From contig NZ_CP091037.1 in NCBI RefSeq assembly GCF_021534965.1, forward strand, positions 1,280,501 to 1,344,500: a stretch of DNA of 64,000 nt, in the 5' to 3' direction. Made by a program: the position numbers and the translations under genes. This document shows, in pieces, positions 45,827 to 54,351 of this stretch. Numbering within the stretch: the stretch's first letter is position 1; every line of letters starts with the position of its first letter. The notes beneath the pieces are model-generated. The model searched no databases. It was not told the origin of the DNA and worked only from the letters and a program-made list of their open reading frames with translations. Source of the DNA: Muricauda sp. SCSIO 65647. Lineage in GTDB: Bacteria; Bacteroidota; Bacteroidia; Flavobacteriales; Flavobacteriaceae.

Positions 45827-46180
45827 ATGGAAATAAGAAGGTGTTTAGAGTGCGGAACCGAAATTCGGGGGCGGATAGACAAAAAATTCTGTTCTGACCA
45901 CTGCCGTAATGCATATAACAACAAACTGAACAAAGACAGCAAAAACCTGGTGCGCAACATCAACAACCGCCTTCGTAAGAATTATCGCATATTGAACAGT
46001 TTTGAGCTCAAGGATGGAAAGACCCGTACCACCAAGACCAGATTGATGGACAAAGGGTTTGACTTTGAGTATGTCACCAACCTATATACCACCAAAAAGG
46101 GAAGTATATATTACTTTGTTTATGACCTAGGGTATCTGCCGTTGGACAATGATTATTATATGATCGTGAAAAGGGAATAA
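45827..46180 (+). CDS. Zinc-ribbon protein (DUF2116-like)
   Basis: 117 residues from ATG 45827; a GTG one codon earlier is possible. The N-terminal knuckle C-x2-C ... C-x3-C (RRCLECGTEI, KKFCSDHCRNAYNN) resembles a treble-clef zinc finger. The rest is a basic helical and beta part (TRLMDKGFDFEYVTNLYTTK) that could bind nucleic acid. It follows the pentapeptide gene closely and is closed by a strong terminator. Confidence 0.78.
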   Translation: MEIRRCLECGTEIRGRIDKKFCSDHCRNAYNNKLNKDSKNLVRNINNRLRKNYRILNSFELKDGKTRTTKTRLMDKGFDFEYVTNLYTTKKGSIYYFVYDLGYLPLDNDYYMIVKRE

Positions 46181-46181
46181 A

Positions 46182-46212
46182 AAACCGCTTCATATTTTCA
46201 TAGAAGCGGTTT
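46182..46212. terminator. Bidirectional terminator
   Basis: Ten-base stem AAACCGCTTC / GAAGCGGTTT with an eleven-base loop, placed between the convergent zinc-ribbon and CBS genes and flanked by A- and T-rich sides. Confidence 0.8.
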
Positions 46213-46236
46213 CTCATCAAATCTCTTTTAGGTCTG

Positions 46237-46707
46237 CTATTTCCAGTTTGCGCCGCTGAGTTTCAGTGCGGCAATCACCACATCTTTACGGCTGATCTGA
46301 CCTACCAACAAATCATCTTTCATGACCGGAAGCCTTCTTCGGTTGTGTCTGTCAAAAACTCCGGCAGCATCAAAGATGCTCATATCGTGTGGTATGGTCT
46401 CAACGTTCTTGGTCATGTAGCGTTCCACGCTCTTGTCAAGAATGGGTTGATTGAAATAGCGACTCTCAGAAATTTGCTTCATGCAGTCGGCCTCTGAAAT
46501 GATGCCGACCAGAAAACCATTGTCATCCATCACAGGGCCACCAGAGATATGGTGCTTTGCAAAAGCTTCCATTACCTCTAGTATGGACTGATCTGGTGAG
46601 AAGGTCACCAATTTTCTCGTCATATAGTCCTCAACCAAAATAGGAGCATCATATCCTTTTTTGGGATCGACTTTTGCTCTAGCGCCTTGAAAACTCTTGA
46701 TACCCAT
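46237..46707 (-). CDS. CBS-domain pair protein
   Basis: 156 residues. Two CBS motifs: VEDYMTRKLVTFSPDQSILEVM and ERYMTKNVETIPHDMSIFDAAG, each closed by a GIIS/GQIS strand. Tandem CBS domains bind adenine nucleotides. No enzyme or channel is fused, so it is a stand-alone sensor or regulator. Confidence 0.87.
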   Translation of the reverse strand: MGIKSFQGARAKVDPKKGYDAPILVEDYMTRKLVTFSPDQSILEVMEAFAKHHISGGPVMDDNGFLVGIISEADCMKQISESRYFNQPILDKSVERYMTKNVETIPHDMSIFDAAGVFDRHNRRRLPVMKDDLLVGQISRKDVVIAALKLSGANWK

Positions 46708-46826
46708 GTTAATTTGGTTTAAGGGTGATTAATAAAGTTAGTGAATTTTAGCGAAATATTTAAATTTTTCCGTCCAAATATGCAAACCCTTTATATTTTT
46801 ATATTCTCAATGCCAACTATTGCCAA

Positions 46827-49109
46827 ATGAAGTTTTCTAGAACCTTAAGCCTATTATTGCTTGTCTTGGCTGTTTTTTGGAGCTACAGATCCCTAATGCC
46901 AAATGATCGGGGAACATCGACGGTCACAGAAAACAGTTTTTCAGTGAATCGGGCATTGGAGCATGTGAAGAACATTTCAAAGAATCCTCATGCGGTGGGC
47001 TTTCCCGCGCATGAAACGGTGAGGCAATATATTCTTGCAGAATTAAAGAAAATGGGGCTCGAAACGTTCACCCAAGAAGGCTATACGGCTGGCGATTGGG
47101 GCAATTTGAGCAAAGCGACCAATATACTGGCCCGGATCAAAGGGTCAGAAAACGGAAAAGCCCTATTGCTGCTAACGCACTACGATAGTAGTCCGCACTC
47201 ATCATTGGGCGCCAGTGATGCGGGCAGTGGGGTAGCCACCATTCTCGAAGGGGCAAGGGCGTTCATCAATACGGGCAAAACACCCAAGAACGATATCATT
47301 ATCCTCATATCTGATGCGGAAGAATTGGGCCTTAATGGTGCCGATCTCTTTGTCCACCGGCATCCTTGGGCCAAAGATGTCGGACTGGTATTGAATTTTG
47401 AGGCCCGGGGCAGTGGCGGCCCCAGTTATATGCTTATTGAGACCAATCGGGGCAATGGTAGGTTGATCAAAGAGTTCGTTGCCGCAAATCCGAAGTACCC
47501 TGTGGCCAACTCACTTGCCTACAGTATCTATAAAATGCTTCCGAACGATACCGATTTGACCGTTTTTAGGGAGGATGCCGATATTGAAGGCTTTAACTTC
47601 GCATTTATCGACGACCATTATGACTATCATACCGTTTTGGACAGCTATGAGCGGTTAGATAGAACCTCGTTGGCCCATCAAGGCAGTTACCTAATGCCCC
47701 TGTTGGCACATTTTAGTGATGCCGATCTGGGCAATTTAAAAAGTCTTGATGACCATATCTATTTCAATGTTCCTTTTTTCGGACTGGTAACTTACCCGTT
47801 TGAATGGATTTGGCCCATGTTGGCCTTGGCCATATTATCGTTTATAGCGCTCTTGATATGGGGGTTCAAAAAGGGAACGCTCGACCTCAAGTCACTGGCA
47901 ATCGGATTTGTGCCCTTGCTCATTGCACTGCTCTTCAATGGCTTGGTGGCACATTTTGGTTGGCCTGCCCTAAAATGGTGGTATCCTGGATTTCAAGACA
48001 TGTTGCACGGATTCACCTACAATGGCCATACCTATATTTTTGTCTATGTCTTTTTGGCCTTGGCCATTTGTTTTTTGGCCTATCACAAGGCACGTAAAAT
48101 AAGTACTGCCAATCTTTTGGTGGCTCCTATACTCGTATGGCTCATCATTTGTACCTTGGCCAGTGTCTATCTAAAGGGCGCCAGCTTTTTTGTAGTTCCG
48201 GTGTTTGGTCTTTTGGCCGGGTTATGGGTGCACATCAACCAAAAACGGCCCAACCCCTTTTTATTGGTCTTTTTGGCATTGCCCGCTATTTTCATCTTTG
48301 CCCCGTTTGTGAAGATGTTTCCCGTGGGTCTGGGATTAAAAATGATCGCCGCAAGCAGCCTTTTTGTGACGTTGATTTTTGCCCTCTCATTACCTTTTCT
48401 TGCTGAGCTGAAGAACAAAATGCGTTATGGACTTCTCTTTTTGCTGCTCTTTGCGGTCTTTTCGATTGCAGCCCACATCAACTCTGGATTTTCCGAAGAG
48501 AATCCAAAACCGAGCAGTTTGCTGTATGTGTATGACATTGACCAAGAAAGTGCCAAATGGGCCACTTATGACAAACAGCTGATCGAGTGGAATGCCCAGT
48601 TTTTGGGAGATGGCAAACAGCAGGTTCAAAAAGATCAGGCCAAGACCCTCGCCAGCAAGTATAGCACAGGGTTTACCTATACCGCCCCTGCGCCCGTCAA
48701 ATCATTGCCCAATGCCGACATTGAAATAACCAAAGACACCGTTATTGCCGACCAACGACAAATAGAAGTATGTTTTATCCCTAAACGCCAAGTGAACCGT
48801 TTAGATGTCTTCACCAATGAAATTTCCATAAAACAGGCCAAGGTCAATAACATTGAGCTGTCAGAGCACTATCTGAAAAACAGACGAAACGGCAAATTCG
48901 TCACACATTTCATTTCGAACAACGATTACACAGAAATCGAATTGGCCATACCCAAAGATTCAATACTTGAACTGGTCTTCTATGAAGCCTCAAATGACTT
49001 GTTGGACAACCCACAGTTCACGGTACCTGTTAGACCAGAAAGCAGTATTCCCATGCCCTTTGTACTCAATGATGCCATCATGACCATCAAAACCCTGAGG
49101 TTTGAATAA
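46827..49109 (+). CDS. M28 family metallopeptidase with C-terminal membrane domain
   Basis: 760 residues. One N-terminal span, then a periplasmic M28 aminopeptidase domain with THYDSSPH (His118), Asp131 in ASDAGSG, and the Glu pair ISDAEELG (165-166). Then about eight membrane spans (330-560), and a C-terminal periplasmic domain. The layout resembles ER aminopeptidase ERMP1/Fxna-type proteins. Probably trims peptides in the periplasm. Confidence 0.86.
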   Translation: MKFSRTLSLLLLVLAVFWSYRSLMPNDRGTSTVTENSFSVNRALEHVKNISKNPHAVGFPAHETVRQYILAELKKMGLETFTQEGYTAGDWGNLSKATNILARIKGSENGKALLLLTHYDSSPHSSLGASDAGSGVATILEGARAFINTGKTPKNDIIILISDAEELGLNGADLFVHRHPWAKDVGLVLNFEARGSGGPSYMLIETNRGNGRLIKEFVAANPKYPVANSLAYSIYKMLPNDTDLTVFREDADIEGFNFAFIDDHYDYHTVLDSYERLDRTSLAHQGSYLMPLLAHFSDADLGNLKSLDDHIYFNVPFFGLVTYPFEWIWPMLALAILSFIALLIWGFKKGTLDLKSLAIGFVPLLIALLFNGLVAHFGWPALKWWYPGFQDMLHGFTYNGHTYIFVYVFLALAICFLAYHKARKISTANLLVAPILVWLIICTLASVYLKGASFFVVPVFGLLAGLWVHINQKRPNPFLLVFLALPAIFIFAPFVKMFPVGLGLKMIAASSLFVTLIFALSLPFLAELKNKMRYGLLFLLLFAVFSIAAHINSGFSEENPKPSSLLYVYDIDQESAKWATYDKQLIEWNAQFLGDGKQQVQKDQAKTLASKYSTGFTYTAPAPVKSLPNADIEITKDTVIADQRQIEVCFIPKRQVNRLDVFTNEISIKQAKVNNIELSEHYLKNRRNGKFVTHFISNNDYTEIELAIPKDSILELVFYEASNDLLDNPQFTVPVRPESSIPMPFVLNDAIMTIKTLRFE

Positions 49110-49911
49110 ATCTTTGGGTATTTTGGGCTGTGGATGGTTGGGTCTGCCTTTGGCAAAGCATCTAAAGGCCAAAGGATATTCGGTAAGGGGCACAACAACC
49201 TCACAGCAAAAAGTTGAAAAGCTTAACAGATCAGGCATCGATTCGTTTTTGGTGATGCTTCACGAAGACGGGGTTCAAGGTCAAATCGAGGCCTTTTTAT
49301 CCGATATGGACATTTTGATCGTTAACGTGCCCCCAAAGCTTAGATCTAGTTCTAGCGGAAATTATGTTGACAAAATGAAGCACCTGGTCAAAAAGATAGG
49401 GGCATTTGGCATCAAGCACGTTCTTTTTGTTAGCAGCACATCGGTCTATGGCAATGTTACCGGTGAAATCACAGAAGATACCCTACCAAGACCCATAACC
49501 GAATCGGGCAGGCAGTTGTTGGATGTTGAATCATTTTTGATGACAAAAAAGACCTTTACGACCACTATTATTCGCTTTGGCGGACTCATAGGGCCAAATA
49601 GGCATCCTGTCAATTTCCTTTCTGGAAAGGTAGATTTAAAAAATGGGGGAGAATTGATCAATCTCATTCACCTCGACGATTGCATCTACATGATTAGCAG
49701 CATCATTGAAAAAGAATATTGGAATGAAGTGTTCAACGGAGTCTATCCATACCACCCAAATAAAGCGGATTACTACCATGATGAAGCTAAAAAGAAAGGA
49801 TTACAACCACCATTGTACCGGGAAAAACCCTTGAAAAATTCGAAAAAGACAATAATTAACAAGAATTTTCTTAATAAAGGATTGCGTTTATACACCCCTA
49901 TTGCTTCTTGA
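49102..49911 (+). CDS. NAD-dependent epimerase/SDR-like protein
   Basis: 269 residues, starting at TTG 49102 and overlapping the peptidase stop by eight bases; the start LGILGCGWLGLPLAKHL matches relatives at this position. The Rossmann loop GCGWLG is intact, and FVSSTSVYG carries the Ser/Tyr region. No clear YxxxK, so catalysis is doubtful; it resembles the YeeZ-like extended SDR group. Substrate unknown. Confidence 0.78.
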   Translation: MNKSLGILGCGWLGLPLAKHLKAKGYSVRGTTTSQQKVEKLNRSGIDSFLVMLHEDGVQGQIEAFLSDMDILIVNVPPKLRSSSSGNYVDKMKHLVKKIGAFGIKHVLFVSSTSVYGNVTGEITEDTLPRPITESGRQLLDVESFLMTKKTFTTTIIRFGGLIGPNRHPVNFLSGKVDLKNGGELINLIHLDDCIYMISSIIEKEYWNEVFNGVYPYHPNKADYYHDEAKKKGLQPPLYREKPLKNSKKTIINKNFLNKGLRLYTPIAS

Positions 49912-50029
49912 TTCACCACACAAAAAACATCATTTACAACAATTAAGGTTTTTTTATGTTAATTATATCATTGAATTTCAGCAAGTTATGAATTAAGTGC
50001 TTACCTTTAAACTACTATTTATAAAAGGT

Positions 50030-50410
50030 ATGGCCATGGAAACTTCAAGATTGACTACGAGAATCTTGATGGAAACGGAAAAATTGATCATGCAGAGTTG
50101 TGCTTCGGATACCTTCGACAAGAAGTCAACCGATTTGCACAAACTTATCATCAAGAAGCACTACAATGCTGCTGATGTTGCCATTGATTATGTTCGGCAC
50201 CGCATCAATATGGATGTCATTATCAGCGAGGAAGACTACGACCCCAAAACGGTCAATCTTGCCCTTGCCACCGTGCCAGTGAACATTTTTTTCAAAAATC
50301 TATGTGACTTTTTGAAATCTTGCCTTGAAAAAGATGTCAAGAGCTTGGCATTCTATTCAAGAATATTGATGCAGTATACCAACAAGAATATGGCATTGCA
50401 TGCCTTTTGA
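50030..50410 (+). CDS. Hypothetical protein
   Basis: 126 residues from ATG 50030, which is preceded by AAAAGG; ATG 50036 is the alternative. All-helical, with a conserved-looking SASDTFDKKSTDLHKL-type segment and a Cys in LCDFLKSC. No domain recognised. It stands alone between a long AT-rich leader and a strong terminator. Confidence 0.6.
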   Translation: MAMETSRLTTRILMETEKLIMQSCASDTFDKKSTDLHKLIIKKHYNAADVAIDYVRHRINMDVIISEEDYDPKTVNLALATVPVNIFFKNLCDFLKSCLEKDVKSLAFYSRILMQYTNKNMALHAF

Positions 50411-50431
50411 ATTAACTTAAAAATTGTATGA

Positions 50432-50457
50432 AAAAGATGCGCTAGGCATCTTTTTTT
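50432..50457 (+). terminator. Rho-independent terminator
   Basis: Stem AAAAGATGC / GCATCTTTT with loop GCTAG and a seven-T run. Confidence 0.88.
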
Positions 50458-50504
50458 GTTTTAAGGTTTAGCATTTTGTTTGGAATCCGTAGAAGAAAAA
50501 TATG

Positions 50505-50512
50505 TAGTTTTG
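50505..50512 (+). promoter_or_regulatory. Promoter of the TPR gene
   Basis: TAGTTTTG matches TAnnTTTG, with TTTG (50479-50482) 22 bases upstream as a possible -33 box; 21 bases before the ATG. Confidence 0.5.
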
Positions 50513-50533
50513 CCGCACTAAATCGAGATTCTT

Positions 50534-51232
50534 ATGAAGAGATTTGCATTTACCACTATACTGATCTTCACTGGTTTTTGGGGTTGGTCACAAACCAACG
50601 AAGCCCTAAAAGTACATTACGAAAACTTTTACAATGAAATGCGGCTTCAAGGTGATGTCAATGGCATCATAAATGCTTTGACCCATTTGAACGTTATTGC
50701 ACCCTCACAACAACGAAAAGATACGCTGGCCTATGTATATATGAACAACAATCAGCACATGCAGGCCCTAAACACGATAGGAATCGACAAAAATGAAAAT
50801 GATTCCGATTTGGCGGTACAGGTAAAAGCGGTATCATTGAAAGCCTTAAACCAACCCAAAAGGGCTTTGGAGCAATTTGAGATCTTACATAAGCGCAACC
50901 AAAACCCCTATTTAGCCTATGAATTGGCAGACTTGAAAATACAAACTGGTGACAATCAGGGAGCTGCTGCCAATATTGAATATGGCATCGCCAATTCAAA
51001 AGATGATATGAAATACGCTTTTTTTGAACGCCAACAACCCTATGAGGTACCTTTAAAAGCGGCTTTTTACCACCTTCAAGGTCTCATGCAGTACAATATT
51101 GATAAAGACGATATTGACAAAGCCATTGCCTCAATAGATGAAGCTCTTAAGCTAGACCCCAACTTTAATTTGGCCAGCCTGAGCAAACAAGCCCTGCAAT
51201 CACGTAAGTCACCTGCTGAAACTGAAGAATAG
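50534..51232 (+). CDS. Secreted TPR-like protein
   Basis: 232 residues with signal peptide MKRFAFTTILIFTGFWGWSQ. The mature part has tetratricopeptide-like helix pairs (DTLAYVYMNNNQHMQALNTI, YLAYELADLKIQTGDNQGAA, KAIASIDEALKLDPNFNLA). Probably a periplasmic scaffold for protein contacts; partner unknown. Confidence 0.78.
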   Translation: MKRFAFTTILIFTGFWGWSQTNEALKVHYENFYNEMRLQGDVNGIINALTHLNVIAPSQQRKDTLAYVYMNNNQHMQALNTIGIDKNENDSDLAVQVKAVSLKALNQPKRALEQFEILHKRNQNPYLAYELADLKIQTGDNQGAAANIEYGIANSKDDMKYAFFERQQPYEVPLKAAFYHLQGLMQYNIDKDDIDKAIASIDEALKLDPNFNLASLSKQALQSRKSPAETEE

Positions 51233-51314
51233 GCAACTTGTTTGCTTCTTGATCGTCAAGTACCTGCCAAGGTCTTCCGCTCAATGGTCAGATCAGGTCG
51301 TGGAATAACCAAAC

Positions 51315-51815
51315 CTACCCTTCGTCTAGAATCAATTTTGAATCGAGCGGATTATTGACCAATATATTGAACTGGTTTCTATAGGCATTGTACGCCTTGA
51401 ACATTTCTATAATGGATTCGGTGGCATCACGTCTTTCCAACGCTTGGGCACGTGCTTTCAGCAAAAACGTCCGCACGACTTTTTGGCGGCTTTTAACTTG
51501 TGCCCTGTTGAAGGTTTCTGGATACTCTGAAGCTGCCAATAGTTTTTCCTTTTCCAATAAATCGTCCAATGCCAAAATCAGGTCTTCATTATTTCTTGCC
51601 CGATAGAGAATATCAAAGCTTCTTGAAAAATTGCCAAATGCCTCCCATTGATCCAAAATGGCACTGGCTTTTGTATTGATTTCAATACGGGAGGGCATTC
51701 TTTGATGATTGAAAGTGCCCGAATCGGTCTGTTGCGCACTGGTCAAATCGCGCTTATCGTCCTTACAGGCCATAAGCGCCAAAAAAAGCAGTAAAATCAC
51801 CCTAAATTTAAGCAT
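51315..51815 (-). CDS. Hypothetical lipoprotein
   Basis: 166 residues from ATG 51815. The leader MLKFRVILLLFLALMAC ends in a lipobox, followed by an acidic/basic CKDDKRD. The rest is helical. No family recognised; it is divergent from the threonine dehydrogenase gene, so the 53 bases between must hold both promoters. Confidence 0.65.
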   Translation of the reverse strand: MLKFRVILLLFLALMACKDDKRDLTSAQQTDSGTFNHQRMPSRIEINTKASAILDQWEAFGNFSRSFDILYRARNNEDLILALDDLLEKEKLLAASEYPETFNRAQVKSRQKVVRTFLLKARAQALERRDATESIIEMFKAYNAYRNQFNILVNNPLDSKLILDEG

Positions 51816-51868
51816 AGGCGAATGTACAAATTTTAATAAAGGCATATCTTTATGCCCAACTGTTTCAT

Positions 51869-52810
51869 ATGGAAAAATCAATTCTCATTTTAGGTGCGTG
51901 CGGACAAATCGGTACCGAACTTACCCTTGAGCTACGAAGTAGATATGGAAATGAATGTGTAATCGCCAGTGATATTCGCCAAGGCGATGCCCAATTGATG
52001 GATTCGGGGCCTTTTGAACTGCTTGACGCAACCAATTATGAGGCCATTGAAGATGTGGTCATGCACTATGAAATAGAGGAAGTGTATCTCATGGCGGCCA
52101 TGTTGAGTGCGACGGCAGAAAAATTTCCGATGCGGGCATGGAACCTCAATATGGGTTCGCTTTTCAATGTACTGAATTTAGGAAAAGAGCGAAAAATCGA
52201 TAAGATATTCTGGCCTTCGAGCATAGCTGTTTTCGGTTCCAATAGCCCAAAAGAAAAAACTCCACAAAACACATTGATGGAACCCGCCACGGTATATGGC
52301 ATCAGTAAACAGGCAGGCGAAAATTGGTGTGTATATTATTTCAAGAAATTTGGGGTCGATGTCAGAAGTGTACGCTACCCTGGTCTTATCAGTTGGAAAA
52401 CCCTACCGGGAGGAGGCACGACCGACTATGCCGTAGAAATCTATCGAAAAGCTGCAGAACAGGGCAAGTATACCTGTTTTCTCAAAGAAGGCACCAAACT
52501 GCCCATGATGTACATGGATGATGCCATAAGGGCCACATTGCAACTTATGGATGCCGATGGTGATAAATTGACCATCCGCTCTTCCTATAATTTGGGCGCA
52601 ATGAGTTTTGCCCCAGAAGAGATCGCTGAAAGCATCAAAAAGCATATTTCAGATTTTCAAATAACCTATCAGCCTGATTTCAGGCAAGAAATTGCTGATT
52701 CATGGCCCAGTAGCATTGATGATTCAAATGCCCGAAAAGATTGGAACTGGAATCCAGAATTCGATTTGGAAAAAACGACAGCTGAAATGCTGGAAAATCT
52801 GAGAAAGTAG
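51869..52810 (+). CDS. tdh: L-threonine 3-dehydrogenase, SDR (epimerase) type
   Basis: 313 residues. Rossmann loop LGACGQIG (8-15); DATNYEAIEDV; the Ser/Thr segment WPSSIAVFG; YGISKQAGE with Tyr/Lys of YxxxK; and PGLISWKTLPGGGTTDYA. The last is the hallmark of the SDR threonine dehydrogenases of Thermoplasma and animals. It oxidises threonine to 2-amino-3-ketobutyrate, which Kbl cleaves to glycine and acetyl-CoA; no kbl is in the window. Confidence 0.88.
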   Translation: MEKSILILGACGQIGTELTLELRSRYGNECVIASDIRQGDAQLMDSGPFELLDATNYEAIEDVVMHYEIEEVYLMAAMLSATAEKFPMRAWNLNMGSLFNVLNLGKERKIDKIFWPSSIAVFGSNSPKEKTPQNTLMEPATVYGISKQAGENWCVYYFKKFGVDVRSVRYPGLISWKTLPGGGTTDYAVEIYRKAAEQGKYTCFLKEGTKLPMMYMDDAIRATLQLMDADGDKLTIRSSYNLGAMSFAPEEIAESIKKHISDFQITYQPDFRQEIADSWPSSIDDSNARKDWNWNPEFDLEKTTAEMLENLRK

Positions 52811-52818
52811 TTGTACGA

Positions 52819-53127
52819 TTACTCTTCTTCATCTTTTGGCGGCATCATATCGGGGTCAACGACAGCCTTCGGGTCATCATCTTCAAAATCAATGTAATCA
52901 TCCTCATCGTAATTGGCCATTGTTCTTTCGAGCTTTGAACTGATCTTTACCAGATATTTTGTGTCATCGGTGAGTACCTCAACACACTCAACACGTTCAC
53001 CCGCCGCATTTCTAAAGCTGATAATATCGTTGTCTCCATAGCCATCAGGGTACTCTTCGACCAGTAACTTCAGAACCTCTGGAGTCAGCTTTTTAAAATC
53101 GACAATGATTCTCTTGAGATTGTTCAT
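52819..53127 (-). CDS. Conserved acidic hypothetical protein
   Basis: 102 residues. The ordered half reads FKKLTPEVLKLLVEEYPDGYG and ISFRNAAGERVECVEV; the second half is very acidic (DEDDYIDFEDDDP, then EEE). This resembles a widely conserved small Bacteroidota protein of unknown role, perhaps a nucleic-acid or ribosome mimic. Confidence 0.7.
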   Translation of the reverse strand: MNNLKRIIVDFKKLTPEVLKLLVEEYPDGYGDNDIISFRNAAGERVECVEVLTDDTKYLVKISSKLERTMANYDEDDYIDFEDDDPKAVVDPDMMPPKDEEE

Positions 53128-53194
53128 TCAAATGCCAAATATTGATACTTAAAAATAGAACAAATTTCGAATCAATGCACGTGTCAAAATATTT

Positions 53195-53623
53195 TCATTG
53201 ATTTCTTATATCAGACTTGCCACCGGTTTTTTCAAGTAATCGAATGTGCCGTATTTCAACCTGTTTATCAATAGGTTTAAGCATATCATAGATATTCAGG
53301 GCCACCAAACTGGCACCATGCACGGCCTCGACCTCTACCCCTGTTTTGTAAAAGGTCTTCACCGTGACCTTGATGATGATCTCCAGATCTTCAATGGCAT
53401 ATTCAACAGAAGCGAATTCAATCGGCAACGGATGGCAATCGGGCAACAATTCCGCTGTTTTCTTGATTCCCAAAAACCCAGCGGCCCTGCTCATTTCAAA
53501 CACGTCGCCTTTGGGCACTTTTTTGTTTTCAATGGCTTTAACGGTTTCCACTGAACCAACTGTTACGATCGCCTGTGCAATAGCAGTTCTATGGGTATTT
53601 TGCTTATGTGTAATATCTACCAT
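53195..53623 (-). CDS. moaC: Cyclic pyranopterin monophosphate synthase MoaC
   Basis: 142 residues. KGDVFEMSRAAGFLGIKKTAELLPDCHPLPI and TGVEVEAVHGASLVALNIYDM carry the family's conserved His, Lys and Glu. It converts the MoaA product to cPMP, the second step of molybdenum cofactor synthesis. It follows moaE by three bases; moaA, moaD and the rest are not in the window. Confidence 0.92.
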   Translation of the reverse strand: MVDITHKQNTHRTAIAQAIVTVGSVETVKAIENKKVPKGDVFEMSRAAGFLGIKKTAELLPDCHPLPIEFASVEYAIEDLEIIIKVTVKTFYKTGVEVEAVHGASLVALNIYDMLKPIDKQVEIRHIRLLEKTGGKSDIRNQ

Positions 53624-53626
53624 TTT

Positions 53627-54067
53627 CTAGGTGTTCACTTTCCATTGATAACTGTCATCTTCGAAAAGCTCCTTACCGAAAACCGGCACATGGGTTTTGA
53701 TTTCCTCAACTATATGGTGCAGGGCCTCAAAAACTTCTTTTCTGTGGGGTGACGAAACAAACACAAACAAACAGATTTCGCCAACGGCAACCTTGCCCAA
53801 ACTGTGGTAAATATGCATACAGGTCAAATCGAATTTTTCAAATGCCGCCTCTCTGATCTCATGAAATTTTTGGTTGGCCATACTTTCGTACGCTGTGTAT
53901 TCGATGGCCGAAACGATTCTCCGATCAATTTCGTCGGCACGCACCTGTCCCAAAAAAATATCATGGGCACCTATCTGGGTCTTTGACTGGTGCTTGGCAA
54001 TGGAGTTGGCAATAAAATCAGGGCCTATTGCTCCATCAACAAACACGTTTTTGATTTTCTTTTTCAT
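53627..54067 (-). CDS. moaE: Molybdopterin synthase catalytic subunit MoaE
   Basis: 146 residues. HDIFLGQVRADE, IEYTAYESMANQ, HSLGKVAVGEICLFVFVSSPHR and PVFGKELFED give the known MoaE order, with active-site Lys and Arg. It inserts dithiolene sulfurs carried by MoaD. First gene of a moaE-moaC pair. Confidence 0.93.
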   Translation of the reverse strand: MKKKIKNVFVDGAIGPDFIANSIAKHQSKTQIGAHDIFLGQVRADEIDRRIVSAIEYTAYESMANQKFHEIREAAFEKFDLTCMHIYHSLGKVAVGEICLFVFVSSPHRKEVFEALHHIVEEIKTHVPVFGKELFEDDSYQWKVNT

Positions 54068-54136
54068 TTAGGGAAAGTTTTCAACTAAGGTAATGAACTA
54101 TTGTAAAACCTAATTTTTCAATGCGCCAAAAAACAC

Positions 54137-54144
54137 TATTTTTG
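54137..54144 (+). promoter_or_regulatory. -7 promoter element driving the tRNA-Arg locus
   Basis: TATTTTTG matches TAnnTTTG and ends 13 bases before the outermost tRNA half. It is the only good promoter match before the nested array, so the whole array is probably one transcript. Confidence 0.5.
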
Positions 54145-54241
54145 CCGTCCACAGGTTGGCCCCGTAGTTAAAGGGATAGAACGGAAGCCTGCCTGCGTAC
54201 CGTAAAACAAAGGCCTCATAGTTCAAGGGATAGAATAGAAG

Positions 54242-54351
54242 CCTGCCTGCGTGCCGTAAAACAAAGGCCTCATAGTTCAAGGGATAGAATAGAAGTTTCC
54301 TAAACTTTAGATCCAGGTTCGAGTCCTGGTGAGGCCACTCCGGCAGGCAGG
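54242..54351 (+). mobile_element. Inner inserted 110-bp unit carrying an intact tRNA-Arg
   Basis: Left end CCTGCCTGC plus leader to 54265, complete tRNA-Arg with its CT tail, and right end CCGGCAGGCAGG (54340-54351). Compared with the outer unit it differs at one base in the leader (54253 G versus 54199 A) and one in the right end (54340 C versus 54396 T). No protein is encoded, so any transposase must act in trans. Insertion without target duplication next to a fixed GAAG recalls single-strand (IS200/IS605- or RAYT-type) mobilisation; this is inference. Confidence 0.6.
54266..54337 (+). tRNA. tRNA-Arg (anticodon CCT)
   Basis: 72 bases. Acceptor GGCCTCA / TGAGGCC; D stem GTTC / GAAT; anticodon stem GAAGT / ACTTT with loop TTCCTAA (anticodon CCT, reads AGG); T stem CCAGG / CCTGG with loop TTCGAGT; discriminator A. 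CCA is not encoded. It is the only intact tRNA in the window. Confidence 0.93.
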
